A stretch of DNA of 64,000 nucleotides from Aerococcus sp. Group 1 (lineage in GTDB: Bacteria > Bacillota > Bacilli > Lactobacillales > Aerococcaceae), in contig NC_015278.1 of NCBI RefSeq assembly GCF_000193205.1, positions 186,001-250,000 on the forward strand. The letters run 5' to 3'. The notes below the pieces were generated by a model that was not told where the DNA came from, did no database searches, and saw nothing but the letters and a program-made list of their open reading frames with translations. Of this stretch, positions 17,195 through 26,181 are shown piece after piece (position 1 is the stretch's first letter; each line of letters starts with the position of its first letter). The position numbers and the translations under genes were made by a program.

Positions 17195-17449
17195 TTACAG
17201 GTGATAATCAAGCTGTCGCTTGCTGTAGAGCATGCGACGGATTTTTATCACGGAGTCAATCACAACATAGAAGATAGAATAGTTAGAGACTAGTAAGGAC
17301 ATTCTCGTTTGAGCGTTTTCAATTGCTGCAAGTGTTTTCTACAAGATTCATAGCTGCAGCTGACTTGGATAATGTTAAAACAATTTAAGCGACAATTGAT
17401 TTAAACCTTCTTCAAAGCTTGGAAGAATACGAATGTGATACTTAGGCAT
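17195..17449 (-). pseudogene. RelE/ParE-type toxin remnant
   Basis: An ATG at 17449 overlapping the antitoxin remnant opens MPKYHIRILPSFEEGLNQLS and goes out of frame within about 25 codons. Later pieces in other frames read TLAAIENAQTRMSLLVSNYS and then IFYVVIDSVIKIRRMLYSKR up to the stop at 17195, which fits the central and C-terminal strands of a RelE/ParE toxin. At least two frame changes separate the pieces, so no toxin can be made. It was probably an addiction pair with the frame at 17442-17704. Confidence 0.65.
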
Positions 17450-17704
17450 GCTGGTTAATACCTTCCTTGATGCGTTCAACCACTTCATCGAGACTATATC
17501 TTGTATCTGTGGACGCTGTCAGATGATCCGCTTCATCGAGCCTGATTTCAATATCTTGAGTCATGAATTCGTGTTGGTCATTACTCATCAGTACCATGGT
17601 GCTATAGCCATTTTTAGTTAAAAAGACAGGGCGGCCAGATTTAGGACTTCCTCTTCAACTTCAGGAAATTGGTTTATCAAATCTGAAACAGAATGAATAT
17701 TCAT
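17442..17704 (-). pseudogene. Phd/YefM-type antitoxin remnant, one frameshift
   Basis: ATG 17704 follows AGGAGG and gives MNIHSVSDLINQFPEVEEEV. The correct continuation, KSGRPVFLTKNGYSTMVLMS, is in the -1 frame and runs to ERIKEGINQHA at 17442. One A restored in the codons for LKSG repairs it. The fold is that of Phd/YefM antitoxins. It precedes and overlaps the toxin remnant, so this is a second toxin-antitoxin locus, now broken. Confidence 0.7.
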
Positions 17705-17937
17705 AAGAAAACCTCCTATTCTTTTTATTGTAATTTTATCGTTAGCCTATCAATGAGACAACCTTCTATAATAAATGCCCCACCTCGTAAGACTAAGGCT
17801 TGGTCTAGCGGAAGCCATGATGAGAGCTTGCGTTACATAAGAATAATAAATCCTATTTCCCTCTTTCCTTCTATGAGAGAAAACTATAAACTATATGTAA
17901 GAGCTTACAAATATAATTCATAGGAGGTATGAGGGAG

Positions 17938-18747
17938 ATGTCGAGAAATTGGAAGTCTTTTATAGCGGTTGTTCTAGTTTTTGTGGCCTTGTTATCGGGG
18001 TGTACGTCAAAAGAAGAAAGGGCAGCAATTGATAGTTTCAAAGAGGTGTCGGGTAAAGTAGAAAAAATGAATACGGACCTCGATAAACAAATCGCTGATG
18101 CGGAAGATTTAGTGAAAAAGAATGAGAAAGCACTCGATGAACAGGCGATTGGCAAGCTTGAAACAGCGGTATCTCAGGCAAAATCAGCTAAAGTAGAGGT
18201 TCCTGAACAGCCCAAGAAACTAGAAGAACTAAAAAGTGAAACAGAAAAACTCAACAAGGCAGACTACACAAGTGTCACTCAAGAAATCGCAGACACCAAG
18301 AAAGCTTATGAGGATAGCGTGAAGCAACTCAAACAAGTAACCGCTCCAGAAGAAAAATTTGTGATCGAACGGATACAGTCTGTTGAAGGCGTGACAGGTA
18401 TTTCTGCCGTTACGGAAGATAATGATCCTAATAAACAGCTTGGAAAGCAAGGCGGTTATACCGCACAAGTCTATTTCTCCTACAATTTGGTCAATCAAGA
18501 GGAAGTCTTCGGAAATAGTTTGATTGACAAGGGAACAGAGGCTGGTGGCAGTATAGAAGTGTATCAAACTGCAGAAGACGCAGAAAAGCGAAACACTTAT
18601 CTGGGTGCCTTTGACGGCAGTCCTATTTCACCTGGATCTCATCGTGTGGTGGGGACCGTAATTGTCAGAGTTTCCAACCAACTGACCGCTTCTCAACAAA
18701 AAGAATTAGAGGAGAAACTCATTGCGAGTTTGACGGAAATAAAATAG
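17938..18747 (+). CDS. Lipoprotein with coiled-coil region
   Basis: About 269 residues from ATG 17938, ten bases after AGGAGG. A signal peptide with lipobox LLSGC (cysteine about residue 23) marks an anchored lipoprotein. Residues 30-140 are a long helical region rich in K, E and A, with repeated EKL/KAD segments that suggest a coiled coil. The C-terminal half is a compact domain (ITAVTEDNDPNKQLGKQGG-like, then VYFSYNLVNQEEVFGNSLID). No enzyme motif is seen. Role unknown; probably at the cell surface. The next gene follows 40 bp downstream and may be cotranscribed. Confidence 0.75.
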   Translation: MSRNWKSFIAVVLVFVALLSGCTSKEERAAIDSFKEVSGKVEKMNTDLDKQIADAEDLVKKNEKALDEQAIGKLETAVSQAKSAKVEVPEQPKKLEELKSETEKLNKADYTSVTQEIADTKKAYEDSVKQLKQVTAPEEKFVIERIQSVEGVTGISAVTEDNDPNKQLGKQGGYTAQVYFSYNLVNQEEVFGNSLIDKGTEAGGSIEVYQTAEDAEKRNTYLGAFDGSPISPGSHRVVGTVIVRVSNQLTASQQKELEEKLIASLTEIK

Positions 18748-18786
18748 CGGCAAATGACATAAGCGACGCACGGAAAGGAGCCCTGT

Positions 18787-19227
18787 ATGTTAAAAGGCGC
18801 TGATAACTTTAGAAAGCTAGAAGATCAATTGGAAGAAAATGGTATCATCGAGAATTTTGAAAAAGAAAATGGTCCGATTCTTGGACGTGTCATGATTGAT
18901 TTGGGTGAAATACCTAACAATTTAAGATCCGAAGTGCTAAAGAATCATACGGAAGAAGAGATCTATGTCTTTGATTGTAGCTTTGATTTTTACGATATTC
19001 TGATAGGGATGGCGATTGATAAAGACACCTTTGAACCTGTTTCAAAAATTTGGTTTACTGAGCAAGCTGAAAATGCAGAGCATCCTGATGAAGTGTGGAT
19101 TAAGTTCTTTGTCGAGATGCTCGCTGAAAATATTCTTTCTGTCATTAAAGCTGGAGAAGGGTTTGGTATTCCAGTTTGTATCTTGGTGAATGATGATTCT
19201 GAATTAGTGGCTGTTCCAAGTGCATAG
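18787..19227 (+). CDS. Unknown acidic cytoplasmic protein
   Basis: 146 residues with a GGAAAGGAG ribosome site. No signal or membrane segment. It is acidic and mixed alpha/beta (GRVMIDLGEIPNNLRSEVLK, then EEEIYVFDCSFDFYDILIGM). I do not recognise the family. It follows the lipoprotein gene closely and precedes a terminator, so the two may form a small operon. Confidence 0.6.
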   Translation: MLKGADNFRKLEDQLEENGIIENFEKENGPILGRVMIDLGEIPNNLRSEVLKNHTEEEIYVFDCSFDFYDILIGMAIDKDTFEPVSKIWFTEQAENAEHPDEVWIKFFVEMLAENILSVIKAGEGFGIPVCILVNDDSELVAVPSA

Positions 19228-19235
19228 CGACCTTT

Positions 19236-19265
19236 AAGCATCTACATCTTGTAGGTGCTTTTCTT
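19236..19265 (+). terminator. Intrinsic terminator
   Basis: AAGCATCTACA pairs with TGTAGGTGCTT around a three-base loop, then TTCTT. Confidence 0.75.
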
Positions 19266-19425
19266 ATGCACATTTTTAGGGGACGATCTTATCGGATTAT
19301 TTAATTGTTTATTCAAATCACGAGATCAGCAAAAAGATGAAAAGCAGATGGCGACTTCAGTCTTTCTTCTTTGGTCGAAATAAATTTTGATAAATAACAC
19401 TTATTAACTTATAGTCGAAATAGAT

Positions 19426-19454
19426 TTTGAAGGATTGCGTATTTCGTGTATAAT
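19426..19454 (+). promoter_or_regulatory. Promoter of the DUF4143 ATPase gene
   Basis: TTTGAA, a 17-bp spacer and TATAAT (19449-19454), about 55 bp before the start. Two copies of a GTCGAAATA-attTTGA repeat (near 19375 and 19413) lie at and just upstream of the -35 box and could bind a regulator. Confidence 0.5.
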
Positions 19455-19509
19455 TGAAGTAAATTTAATTTTTTACTTTTATCGATTATAATCGAAAGGA
19501 GAGGGTTCC

Positions 19510-20712
19510 ATGAATTATGTCAAGCGTGATAAATATCTTGGTAAAATAGCCCCCTTCGTTGATCAGCCTGTTGTTAAGGTATTGACAGGAATGAGACGAG
19601 TGGGAAAGTCCACCTTATTGCAGATGATCCAAGAAGAATTATTGCCCCAAGTGAATCCTCAAAATATGATTTCTATTAACCTAGAATCTGGTCAATACCT
19701 ACAAATTAAAGACGGGGTTGATTTCTATAGCTATATTCAAAAGCAGGTCAAGGATTTAACAGGTAAGCTTTATTTCTTTATTGATGAAGTTCAGTTGGTT
19801 GATAGTTGGGAGCGAGTAATCAATGCTTTACGTGTTGATTATGAGTGTGATATTTACCTTACAGGTTCTAATTCAAGTTTGCTCTCTAGTGACTTATCGA
19901 CTCTTCTGGCGGGGCGCTATGTCAGTTTTGAAATTCAACCCTTTACTTTTTCTGAATTTATCCATTTATACCGAGATCTTAATCTCGATAAGGAAGAATT
20001 ATTTCAACAATTTATTTCTCTAGGAGGAATGCCTTCCCTACGTTACTTCCAAGGTGAAAAAGAAGCCAGCTACAAATATCTGAACGATATCTATAATACC
20101 GTGGTCGTTAAAGATATTCTTGAATACCAGGCGATCCGTGACGTTGATTTATTCAATCGCATTTTACGCTTTTGTTTAGAAAATATCGGGCAGACCTTTT
20201 CGGCCAATAGCCTCAGAAAATACTTCGCTAGTCAAGGCCGTAAAGTATCGGTGGATACGGTTTTGAATTACCTAACCTTCTGTCAGCGAGCCTATCTCCT
20301 CAAAAAAGTCGAGCGATATGATACCATTGGCAAGAAAATTTTAACAGTAGATGAAAAATATTATCTGACCGACCATGGTTTTAGACAAGCTGTGGGATTC
20401 TCTAATGAAAAAGCCATCGAACGTGTCTTGGAAAATATCGTTTATATTGAACTCCTGTCACGTGGATATCAGGTTCAGATTGGGCGGGTTCGTGATAAGG
20501 AAATTGACTTCATTGCAAGTAAGCAGGGACAAATCAGCTATTACCAAGTTTCCTACTTAATGGAAAGTAAAGAAACGCGAGATCGCGAATTTTCTGTCTA
20601 TAGCCAGATAAAGGATAACTTCCCTAAGTACGTCTTATCTCTTGATTCCTTCGATTTTTCCCAGGATGGCGTTATCCATAAAAATCTTATCGATTTTTTA
20701 TTGGGGGAGTAA
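19510..20712 (+). CDS. AAA ATPase with C-terminal DUF4143 domain
   Basis: 400 residues. Walker A GMRRVGKSTLL is at about 27-37, Walker B-like YFFIDEVQLVDSWERV at about 88-103, and sensor-like YLTGSNSSLLSSDL follows. The C-terminal third, with VENIVYIELLSRGYQVQIGR and KEIDFIAS, is the DUF4143 domain, related to PD-(D/E)xK folds. Such proteins are widespread in bacteria and archaea and often sit in accessory regions; their function is not settled. The ribosome site GAAAGGAGAGGG is strong, and the gene stands alone with its own promoter. Confidence 0.85.
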   Translation: MNYVKRDKYLGKIAPFVDQPVVKVLTGMRRVGKSTLLQMIQEELLPQVNPQNMISINLESGQYLQIKDGVDFYSYIQKQVKDLTGKLYFFIDEVQLVDSWERVINALRVDYECDIYLTGSNSSLLSSDLSTLLAGRYVSFEIQPFTFSEFIHLYRDLNLDKEELFQQFISLGGMPSLRYFQGEKEASYKYLNDIYNTVVVKDILEYQAIRDVDLFNRILRFCLENIGQTFSANSLRKYFASQGRKVSVDTVLNYLTFCQRAYLLKKVERYDTIGKKILTVDEKYYLTDHGFRQAVGFSNEKAIERVLENIVYIELLSRGYQVQIGRVRDKEIDFIASKQGQISYYQVSYLMESKETRDREFSVYSQIKDNFPKYVLSLDSFDFSQDGVIHKNLIDFLLGE

Positions 20713-20906
20713 GATGGTTCAACAATCATTAGTATAAGTAAAATATAGTATTAAATCTTTCAAGTACAGTGATCAATTAATAAAGTCCTTCCTAGTCCCA
20801 TTCCTTAGCTAAAACTTTTCTAATAGGTAAACAAAGAAAAGGCGAATAAAGCCAAAATCGGTTATAATAAAACAAAAAGCACTAGGCGAGGACAGAAAAA
20901 TAGAAG

Positions 20907-21763
20907 ATGAGAAGAAAAATTCTAAACGAAGGGGTTGCTCGGGGAATATTTCCCTTTTGGTTGTTTTGCTTGCGCTTACCGCCATGTACTATTTCCTATA
21001 TCGGACCTATCAACAACCGGATTATCCAGCCGCCAGCCAAGAATATTACGTGTCGGACTACAGTCAGCGCTTGAATGACTTCACCACCCAGCACATTATG
21101 ACCGAGGGCTACAAGTTGGACCAATTCACCCAGGCCAAGCTAGCGGTGGCCGTTCTCCCAACGACTGAAAAACTCAATCGGTCAAAGTATAGCCAAACAC
21201 TGGCCAGTCAGTGGGGGATGACGGATGAGCCTCAAAATGAATGGGCCCTTCTCCTCTTTAGAACGGACGCCTCTTATCCAAGAGAAACGAGCGTGGACAA
21301 TCCTTACATGCATTTAGAAATTGGCGGGGGCTTAAAGGACGAGCTGACTAAGCAAGAGATTGAGGAAGTGGTCGAGCACTATGATAATGATATTTACCAT
21401 AATCAAAATAACTATGACCAGGCGGCCTTTGATACTTTTAATGCTCTAGCTCGTCAAATCTACCAGGCCCACCAGTTAGAAGTTCCCGAATCTCTGACTC
21501 AGACTTATGAGGAAGCGGCCCAGGATCCGGCCAACCAAAGTAAGATCAATAGTCAGCTCATGCAGGCGGACCTCAAACAAGCCGAGTCCCAAACCCTAAG
21601 GAATCCCCGACCCCTTTATCGTCAGTTAGCGAATGCTTTCTTTGCGACGGTTGGCACCTTACTGGCTCTAGTGGTCGTTTCTGTCGTCTGTTTCTTTTTT
21701 GCAGCTGGATTTCTGGCTCTTGCTAAATTCATCTCAAGAATATTTCATTGGGATAAGAAATAG
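20907..21763 (+). pseudogene. TPM-domain membrane protein, start frameshifted by one base
   Basis: The long frame ends at 21763 and has no good start. An ATG at 20907 is in the wrong frame, but adding one A to the A-run near 20914-20918 gives MRRKNSKRRGCSGNISLLVV, a basic N-terminus followed by a membrane anchor. The extracellular part carries a TPM-like domain (NEWALLLFRTD, HLEIGGGLKDELTKQEIEEV), and a second membrane segment is near the C-terminus (VGTLLALVVVSVVCFFFAAG). TPM domains occur in membrane-associated proteins of uncertain enzymatic role. With a TTG start at 20957 only a truncated anchor would be made. Confidence 0.65.
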
Positions 21764-21861
21764 GCGGATTTTCCCAAAAACCTTAGCTTATAGGGTATTA
21801 AATGAGAACTGTATGATACAGATATCATAATCAGCCGCCCACACACTTAGAAACCACACAA

Positions 21862-21907
21862 AAACACCGTTCCACCGGCTTTTATTCCAGCTGGAACGGT
21901 GTTTTTC
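21862..21907. terminator. Bidirectional terminator
   Basis: AACACCGTTCCA and TGGAACGGTGTT form a perfect 12-bp stem between convergent genes, with A-run and T-run flanks. Confidence 0.8.
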
Positions 21908-22492
21908 TTATACTCTCCCCAAATGCGCAAAGACTCTTCCTAAGACTTCAAAGTCGTCACTGTCTCTGACTTCAGTTTTATCCCCCAGGGGCAGATAGAG
22001 TGGCAGGTCCTGGTAAACTTGGTATTTGGCTAATTTCAAGTGTCCGGAGTCCTTATCGGCCAGGCACAAGATATCGCCTGCCTTGACTTCAGCTAGGGGG
22101 TCGACTAGGGCATAGTCCTTTTTACTGAGCAGGGATTGGATGGATGGGTCATTAATTCTGACCGCAAAGATTTCCTCATTAGGGAGGCCCATGGAGGCAA
22201 GTTCGAAGAAGTGCTTTTTCTTAGCGGCTTTGAGCTTGCCTTTTTTGTATTTCTTATAGACTGGTACTTCAATAACATCGGCGCTCTTCATATCGGAAAA
22301 GCCGCGTAAGTAGAGCTCGGACACCCCATAAAGTTCGGCTAACTTGGTCAAGCTTTCCTGGTTGACTTCGGATTTTCCTTGTTCGTAGCGCCAGACGGTT
22401 GATACGGATTTACCGATTTTTTCACTGACTGCCTCAATGGTCAGTCCGGCCGCTTCACGGGCTGATTTGAGCCGGTTGGCAAGTGTAGGCAT
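21908..22492 (-). CDS. HTH/S24-type repressor (LexA/CI-like)
   Basis: About 194 residues from ATG 22492 with AGGAGG upstream. The N-terminal XRE helix-turn-helix (ANRLKSAREAAGLTIEAVSE, then KIGKSVSTVWRYEQGKSEVN) covers about 5-65. The C-terminal part resembles an S24 peptidase with serine in RINDPSIQSLL and lysine in HLKLAKYQVY, the expected Ser-Lys pair, although the usual DSM is DPS here. S24 repressors cleave themselves when RecA is activated. It is transcribed away from the 23-29 kb phage-like block and is the natural candidate for its repressor. Dyads near 22693 and 22812 are candidate operators. Confidence 0.8.
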   Translation of the reverse strand: MPTLANRLKSAREAAGLTIEAVSEKIGKSVSTVWRYEQGKSEVNQESLTKLAELYGVSELYLRGFSDMKSADVIEVPVYKKYKKGKLKAAKKKHFFELASMGLPNEEIFAVRINDPSIQSLLSKKDYALVDPLAEVKAGDILCLADKDSGHLKLAKYQVYQDLPLYLPLGDKTEVRDSDDFEVLGRVFAHLGRV

Positions 22493-22692
22493 GGTCTTTC
22501 CTCCTTTGGCCATGAGATAATGGCAATTTTCTCATTTTTTATGAAATCCATCGATAGCTTTTCCACCATCATGGAAATGTTGCTTTTTGGGAACGTTTTT
22601 TTAACTTTCATATATTATACCGAAAAACGAGAGTAAATGCCCACAATTGTAATAGAAAAAGGGTAGAAATCTTAACAAACGTAGATAAGTCA

Positions 22693-22706
22693 TTCACAAA
22701 TGTGAA
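22693..22706. promoter_or_regulatory. Operator-like dyad 1
   Basis: TTCACA-AA-TGTGAA, a 6-2-6 dyad, about 200 bp upstream of the S24 repressor start. Binding is inferred. Confidence 0.4.
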
Positions 22707-22713
22707 CCGTTTA

Positions 22714-22742
22714 TTTACATTTGTTATATTAAATTCTAAAAT
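22714..22742 (+). promoter_or_regulatory. Candidate rightward promoter
   Basis: TTTACA, 17-bp spacer, TAAAAT. It lies directly beside the dyad at 22693-22706, so a repressor bound there could block it. Confidence 0.4.
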
Positions 22743-22811
22743 CTCAACCATCACAGATTGCTCTTATATTACATTTTGTATACTACTTTAAGTAGAAAAC
22801 TTAGAAAAAAG

Positions 22812-22826
22812 TCTACTCAGAGTAGA
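22812..22826. promoter_or_regulatory. Operator-like dyad 2
   Basis: TCTACT-CAG-AGTAGA, a perfect 6-3-6 dyad; a further AGTAGA half-site is about 25 bp upstream. Confidence 0.4.
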
Positions 22827-23178
22827 ATCTGAAAATAATATCGAAATATGAATATATCATAGGAATAGAATTTATGCAAAATATTATAAAAAGCCTTGCT
22901 TTTTTACATTGTATATAATATCTTTAAAAATGGAAAGGGGCAGACAGCTTCTTTCAATGCCGCAATGCTGGGATTTATAGGGAGGAAGGAGGGCCTTTTA
23001 TCGAGATTTTTTTATGGTGACACAAGCCGACAGAAAGTGTCATTTCTTGCATAGTGAGGGGCCGACTTTTAAAGTCGCCTAGAAAATAAGTCAGTATTTT
23101 GGTCTGGTGAGATTGATTGAAGATTTTTAAGAGTTTTTTCAAACACTATAAGCAAAAATAACAACCAAGGAGGTCATA

Positions 23179-24101
23179 ATGACAGTAAGACGTGTGGTTC
23201 CAACCAGCTTTTGGCGGTCGCTGGAAGCTTTGGACCATTATAGCCAGGAAGACCGTTATTTTGCCTTGTATTTGATGACCAATCCCAAGTGTAGCCAGGT
23301 GGGGATCTATAGTTTGCCCAAGCGGCTGATTGCCTTTGAGACGGGCTTTTCCATGGACCAGGTGGAGCTTTTATTAGAGCGTTTTAGCCGAGATTTTAAG
23401 AAGATTATCTATTCTAACCGCCACCAGGAAGTGACTCTCTTACACTCCCTGTCTTATTCCATCTTTGTGGGTGGGGGCCGGTGATGGATTTACTGGAGAA
23501 GGAGTTGTCCCTGGTCCAAGATAGCCAGCTTATTGAGGCCACCTTTGAAGCTATGCGCGACTTTTGGTTGAAGTCCAGTCGTCGGGTTGACCAGGCCATC
23601 ATGCAACTTTTCGTCAAGGAGATCAAAAAACGCCGCTATGTGACCCAAGGCGATGAGAATGACAAAGCGACCGAGAGTGATAAAGAGAGTGGGGATGAAA
23701 TCCACAATGAAAAGTCGGCCACCGAGTCGTCATTGCCGGAAAAACTCCAAACCCCAGCCTACCAAGACGACTATGAAGGTCAGGTGCTGGAGCGGATCAC
23801 CAATCGCTATCAGATCCTCTTCAATGAAGCCATGCCTGAAGACGACCAGGACAAGTTAAAGGCTTATTGTCTGCTCTTTGAAGGCAAGCTCTTAGAAGAA
23901 GCCCTCTACCGGGCCAAGGACGCCAAGCACCCCTTGTCTTATTACTTCAAGATTTTAGAGCGCTGGGACAAGGACCATATTTACCGGCTGAGTGACCTAG
24001 CGGCGAATGGTGAGGAGGAGAAAAAGTTCAAAGCTAAATCTTTCAAAAAGAGCGGCTACCAGGAGCTAGAGCCCGCTTGGTTTAAGAGCCAGGCCAAATA
24101 A
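23179..24101 (+). pseudogene. DnaD-like phage replisome organiser, split by one base
   Basis: The first frame (23179-23484) is a winged-helix N-terminal domain (TSFWRSLEALDHYSQEDRYF). It ends in FVGGGR just where the second frame (23481-24101) starts with MMDLLEKELS. In phage replisome organisers this junction reads continuously (YSI..GGPVMDLLEKEL), and one G added to the G-run near 23470-23476 makes that sequence. The second part carries an acidic linker and a DnaD-like C-terminal domain (HPLSYYFKILERWDKDH). Such proteins load helicase at phage origins. The GTGATG overlap could alternatively allow two coupled polypeptides. Confidence 0.75.
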
Positions 24102-24233
24102 AGGGGAGAAGACCAGGCTTGTCAGAATTTTGGACTGGCAGAGGGATGTAAGTGGCTAGTTGAAGTCAGCCTGGATTACACATTCCTATAAATAAGTCGG
24201 CTGTTGAAAAGGATTAAAAGAAAAGGAGCAAAA

Positions 24234-24674
24234 ATGAAGTTAACAAACACCCTGCATTTAGTTGAACATTACAACCGCCTCTATGGCTTTGATTTGTTGG
24301 ATGCTTATGACCATTGTGTCTTGGTTTTGACCAAGTTTGCGCTTTTAAACCGGGTCCAAAACCAAGAGCCTTGTCAAGTCAAGTTGGCTTTAGCGGATGC
24401 CTATATGGCTTGTGTCATGATGGCAGATTCCTATGCCCGCTGTGCCAATTTGCGGCCGGATTCTTGGGATCAGCTGCCTTCGCTAGCCCAAGCCTTTACC
24501 AGTTTGGCGCTGGATGTTAGTGTTGACCGCGACTTGGGGCCGGCTATTTCTGACTTGGTGGCCCACTTGTGGGGAATTGGAGAAGACTTGGGTTATGACC
24601 TGGGCCAATGTTTGATTGAACGAGTAGCAGGACTATTAGACCAGGAGGAGATGGATTATGCGTCAATGGCTTAA
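24234..24674 (+). CDS. Unknown helical protein of the phage-like block
   Basis: 146 residues from ATG 24234, which has AAAAGGAG upstream; the frame is open from 24204 but without a ribosome site. The protein is mostly helical with several cysteines (YDHCVLVLTKFALLNRVQNQ, AYMACVMMADSYARCANLRP). No family is recognised. GC content and codon use match the neighbouring phage-like genes. Its end overlaps the start of the small membrane gene at 24658, so the two were probably translated together. Confidence 0.55.
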   Translation: MKLTNTLHLVEHYNRLYGFDLLDAYDHCVLVLTKFALLNRVQNQEPCQVKLALADAYMACVMMADSYARCANLRPDSWDQLPSLAQAFTSLALDVSVDRDLGPAISDLVAHLWGIGEDLGYDLGQCLIERVAGLLDQEEMDYASMA

Positions 24675-24739
24675 GGATTTTATTGTGGCAATTTTAGCGA
24701 TTGTAGTGACCCCCAAAAGTTGGACTAAGAATTCAACTT

Positions 24740-25291
24740 TTGGGGGTTATTTTTATGTCTAAATATTCATTAGAATTTAAACTGAATTTAGTAGGAGACT
24801 ATATTGCGAAAAAAGGAAGTTATCGAACCTTAGCTAATAAAGCAGGAATAGATCCTTCTATTTTACGAAGGTGGGTTAATAACTATTATGAATTTGGTGT
24901 AGATGGTTTAAAGAAAAGGCGGACTCAACAGGTTTATACTGTTGAATTCAAATTAAATGCGATAGAATTGTATGAAAGTACGGAAATGAGTTATCGCGAA
25001 TTGGCCAATTCATTAAACATGAATAATCCAAGTCTAATCGCTAATTGGCGAAGAGCTTATCATGAAAGAGGACTTGATGGCCTTTCCGCGAGGAAAGGAA
25101 GGCCACCTAAAGTGTCTAAAAAGAAATCACAAATCAATCAAATAAAGGATAGCAGCGAAACCAATCAGTTAAGTGAAGCAAAAATAAAGGAACTTGAACA
25201 ACGGATTACGGATTTAGAAATTGAGAACAAATTTTTAAAAGGATTGAGGAGACGTGTGGCTCAAAGAGTCAAGCGAGAAAAGAAGAAATAG
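24740..25291 (+). CDS. IS3-family transposase OrfA
   Basis: 183 residues with two helix-turn-helix units (GSYRTLANKAGIDPSILRRW and MSYRELANSLNMNNPSLIAN) and a C-terminal leucine-zipper-like coiled coil (KIKELEQRITDLEIENKFLK). OrfA binds the IS ends. A start at 24755 (MSKYSLEFKL) is the likely one; GGGGG from the inverted repeat lies upstream. The stop TAG shares its last base with the GTG of orfB. In this family a -1 frameshift in the A-rich end can produce the OrfAB fusion. Confidence 0.85.
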   Translation: MGVIFMSKYSLEFKLNLVGDYIAKKGSYRTLANKAGIDPSILRRWVNNYYEFGVDGLKKRRTQQVYTVEFKLNAIELYESTEMSYRELANSLNMNNPSLIANWRRAYHERGLDGLSARKGRPPKVSKKKSQINQIKDSSETNQLSEAKIKELEQRITDLEIENKFLKGLRRRVAQRVKREKKK

Positions 25292-26181
25292 TGACCGAAA
25301 TCACACGTCTCCATGATGAAAAATATGCTTTAAAAGATATTCTTAGCGTTTTAAAGTTTCCTAAATCGACCTACTTTTATTGGAAAAATAAAGATGAGGA
25401 AATTGATAAGGATGCCGATTTAAAAGAGGAAATGAAAGACATCAGAGAAACCCATAAGGATTATGGTTATCGAAGAATGCGAGCTGAACTGCTTTCCCGT
25501 GGTTATAAGGTCAGTAAAAACAAAGTTCAACGCCTAATGAAAATTATGGGGATACAGGTCACTAGCTATACTAGAAAGACAAGAAAATATAATTCCTACA
25601 AAGGAACGATTGGAGAGATAGCGCCAAATCGTATCAACCGGCGGTTTGATTCGACCATTCCTTATCAAAAAATAACAACAGACACAACAGAATTTAAATA
25701 CTACTATGCCGATGATTCTGGGAATTATCAAACTGGAAAACTCTATTTAGATCCTTACATGGATCTATTTAATCGAGAAATTATTTCTTTTAAGATAACA
25801 CATCAGCCTAATGGACAAAGCATGTTGGAGGGGCTACAAGCTGCCATTGAAGCAAGTAAATTATGTCCATACAGAAGAACCTTTCATTCTGATCAGGGCT
25901 GGGCCTATCAAATGAAAAGTTACACCCGGCTCTTGAAGGATCACCGAATTTTTCAAAGTATGTCTCGTAAAGGAAATTGCTTAGATAATTCGCCAATGGA
26001 GAATTTCTTTAGTCTACTAAAACAAGAAGTCTACTATGGTCGGACTTATCATTCCTTTGAAGAATTAGCACAAGCGATTGAAGATTTTATAATCTATTAC
26101 AATGGTGAAAGAATCAAAGAAAAATTAGATTTTAGGAGTCCTATAGAATTTCGTCTTCATCACGCTTCTTTCGCCGCTTAA
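25291..26181 (+). CDS. IS3-family transposase OrfB (DDE integrase core)
   Basis: 296 residues. An HTH_21 segment (ETHKDYGYRRMRAELLSRGY) precedes the rve integrase core with the catalytic triad: D in ITTDTTEFKY, D in FHSDQGWAYQ and E in NSPMENFFSLLKQE. The frame is intact, so the element could be active as OrfAB. GTG start overlaps the orfA stop. Confidence 0.9.
   Translation: MTEITRLHDEKYALKDILSVLKFPKSTYFYWKNKDEEIDKDADLKEEMKDIRETHKDYGYRRMRAELLSRGYKVSKNKVQRLMKIMGIQVTSYTRKTRKYNSYKGTIGEIAPNRINRRFDSTIPYQKITTDTTEFKYYYADDSGNYQTGKLYLDPYMDLFNREIISFKITHQPNGQSMLEGLQAAIEASKLCPYRRTFHSDQGWAYQMKSYTRLLKDHRIFQSMSRKGNCLDNSPMENFFSLLKQEVYYGRTYHSFEELAQAIEDFIIYYNGERIKEKLDFRSPIEFRLHHASFAA

Larger units (their letters stand above)
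22514..23178. other. Regulatory gap between repressor and phage-like block
   Basis: No gene was found in these 665 bp. The AT-rich part (22600-22920) contains dyads and promoter-like boxes. The part from 22930 to 23178 is GC-richer and includes GGGAGGAAGGAGGG (22980-22993) without a following long frame. The whole has the layout of a repressor-controlled divergent region. Confidence 0.5.

Noticed and set aside
17693..17923. Rightward frame of 76 codons before the lipoprotein
   Set aside because: It overlaps the antitoxin start region and the leader of the lipoprotein gene, and has no ribosome site or family.
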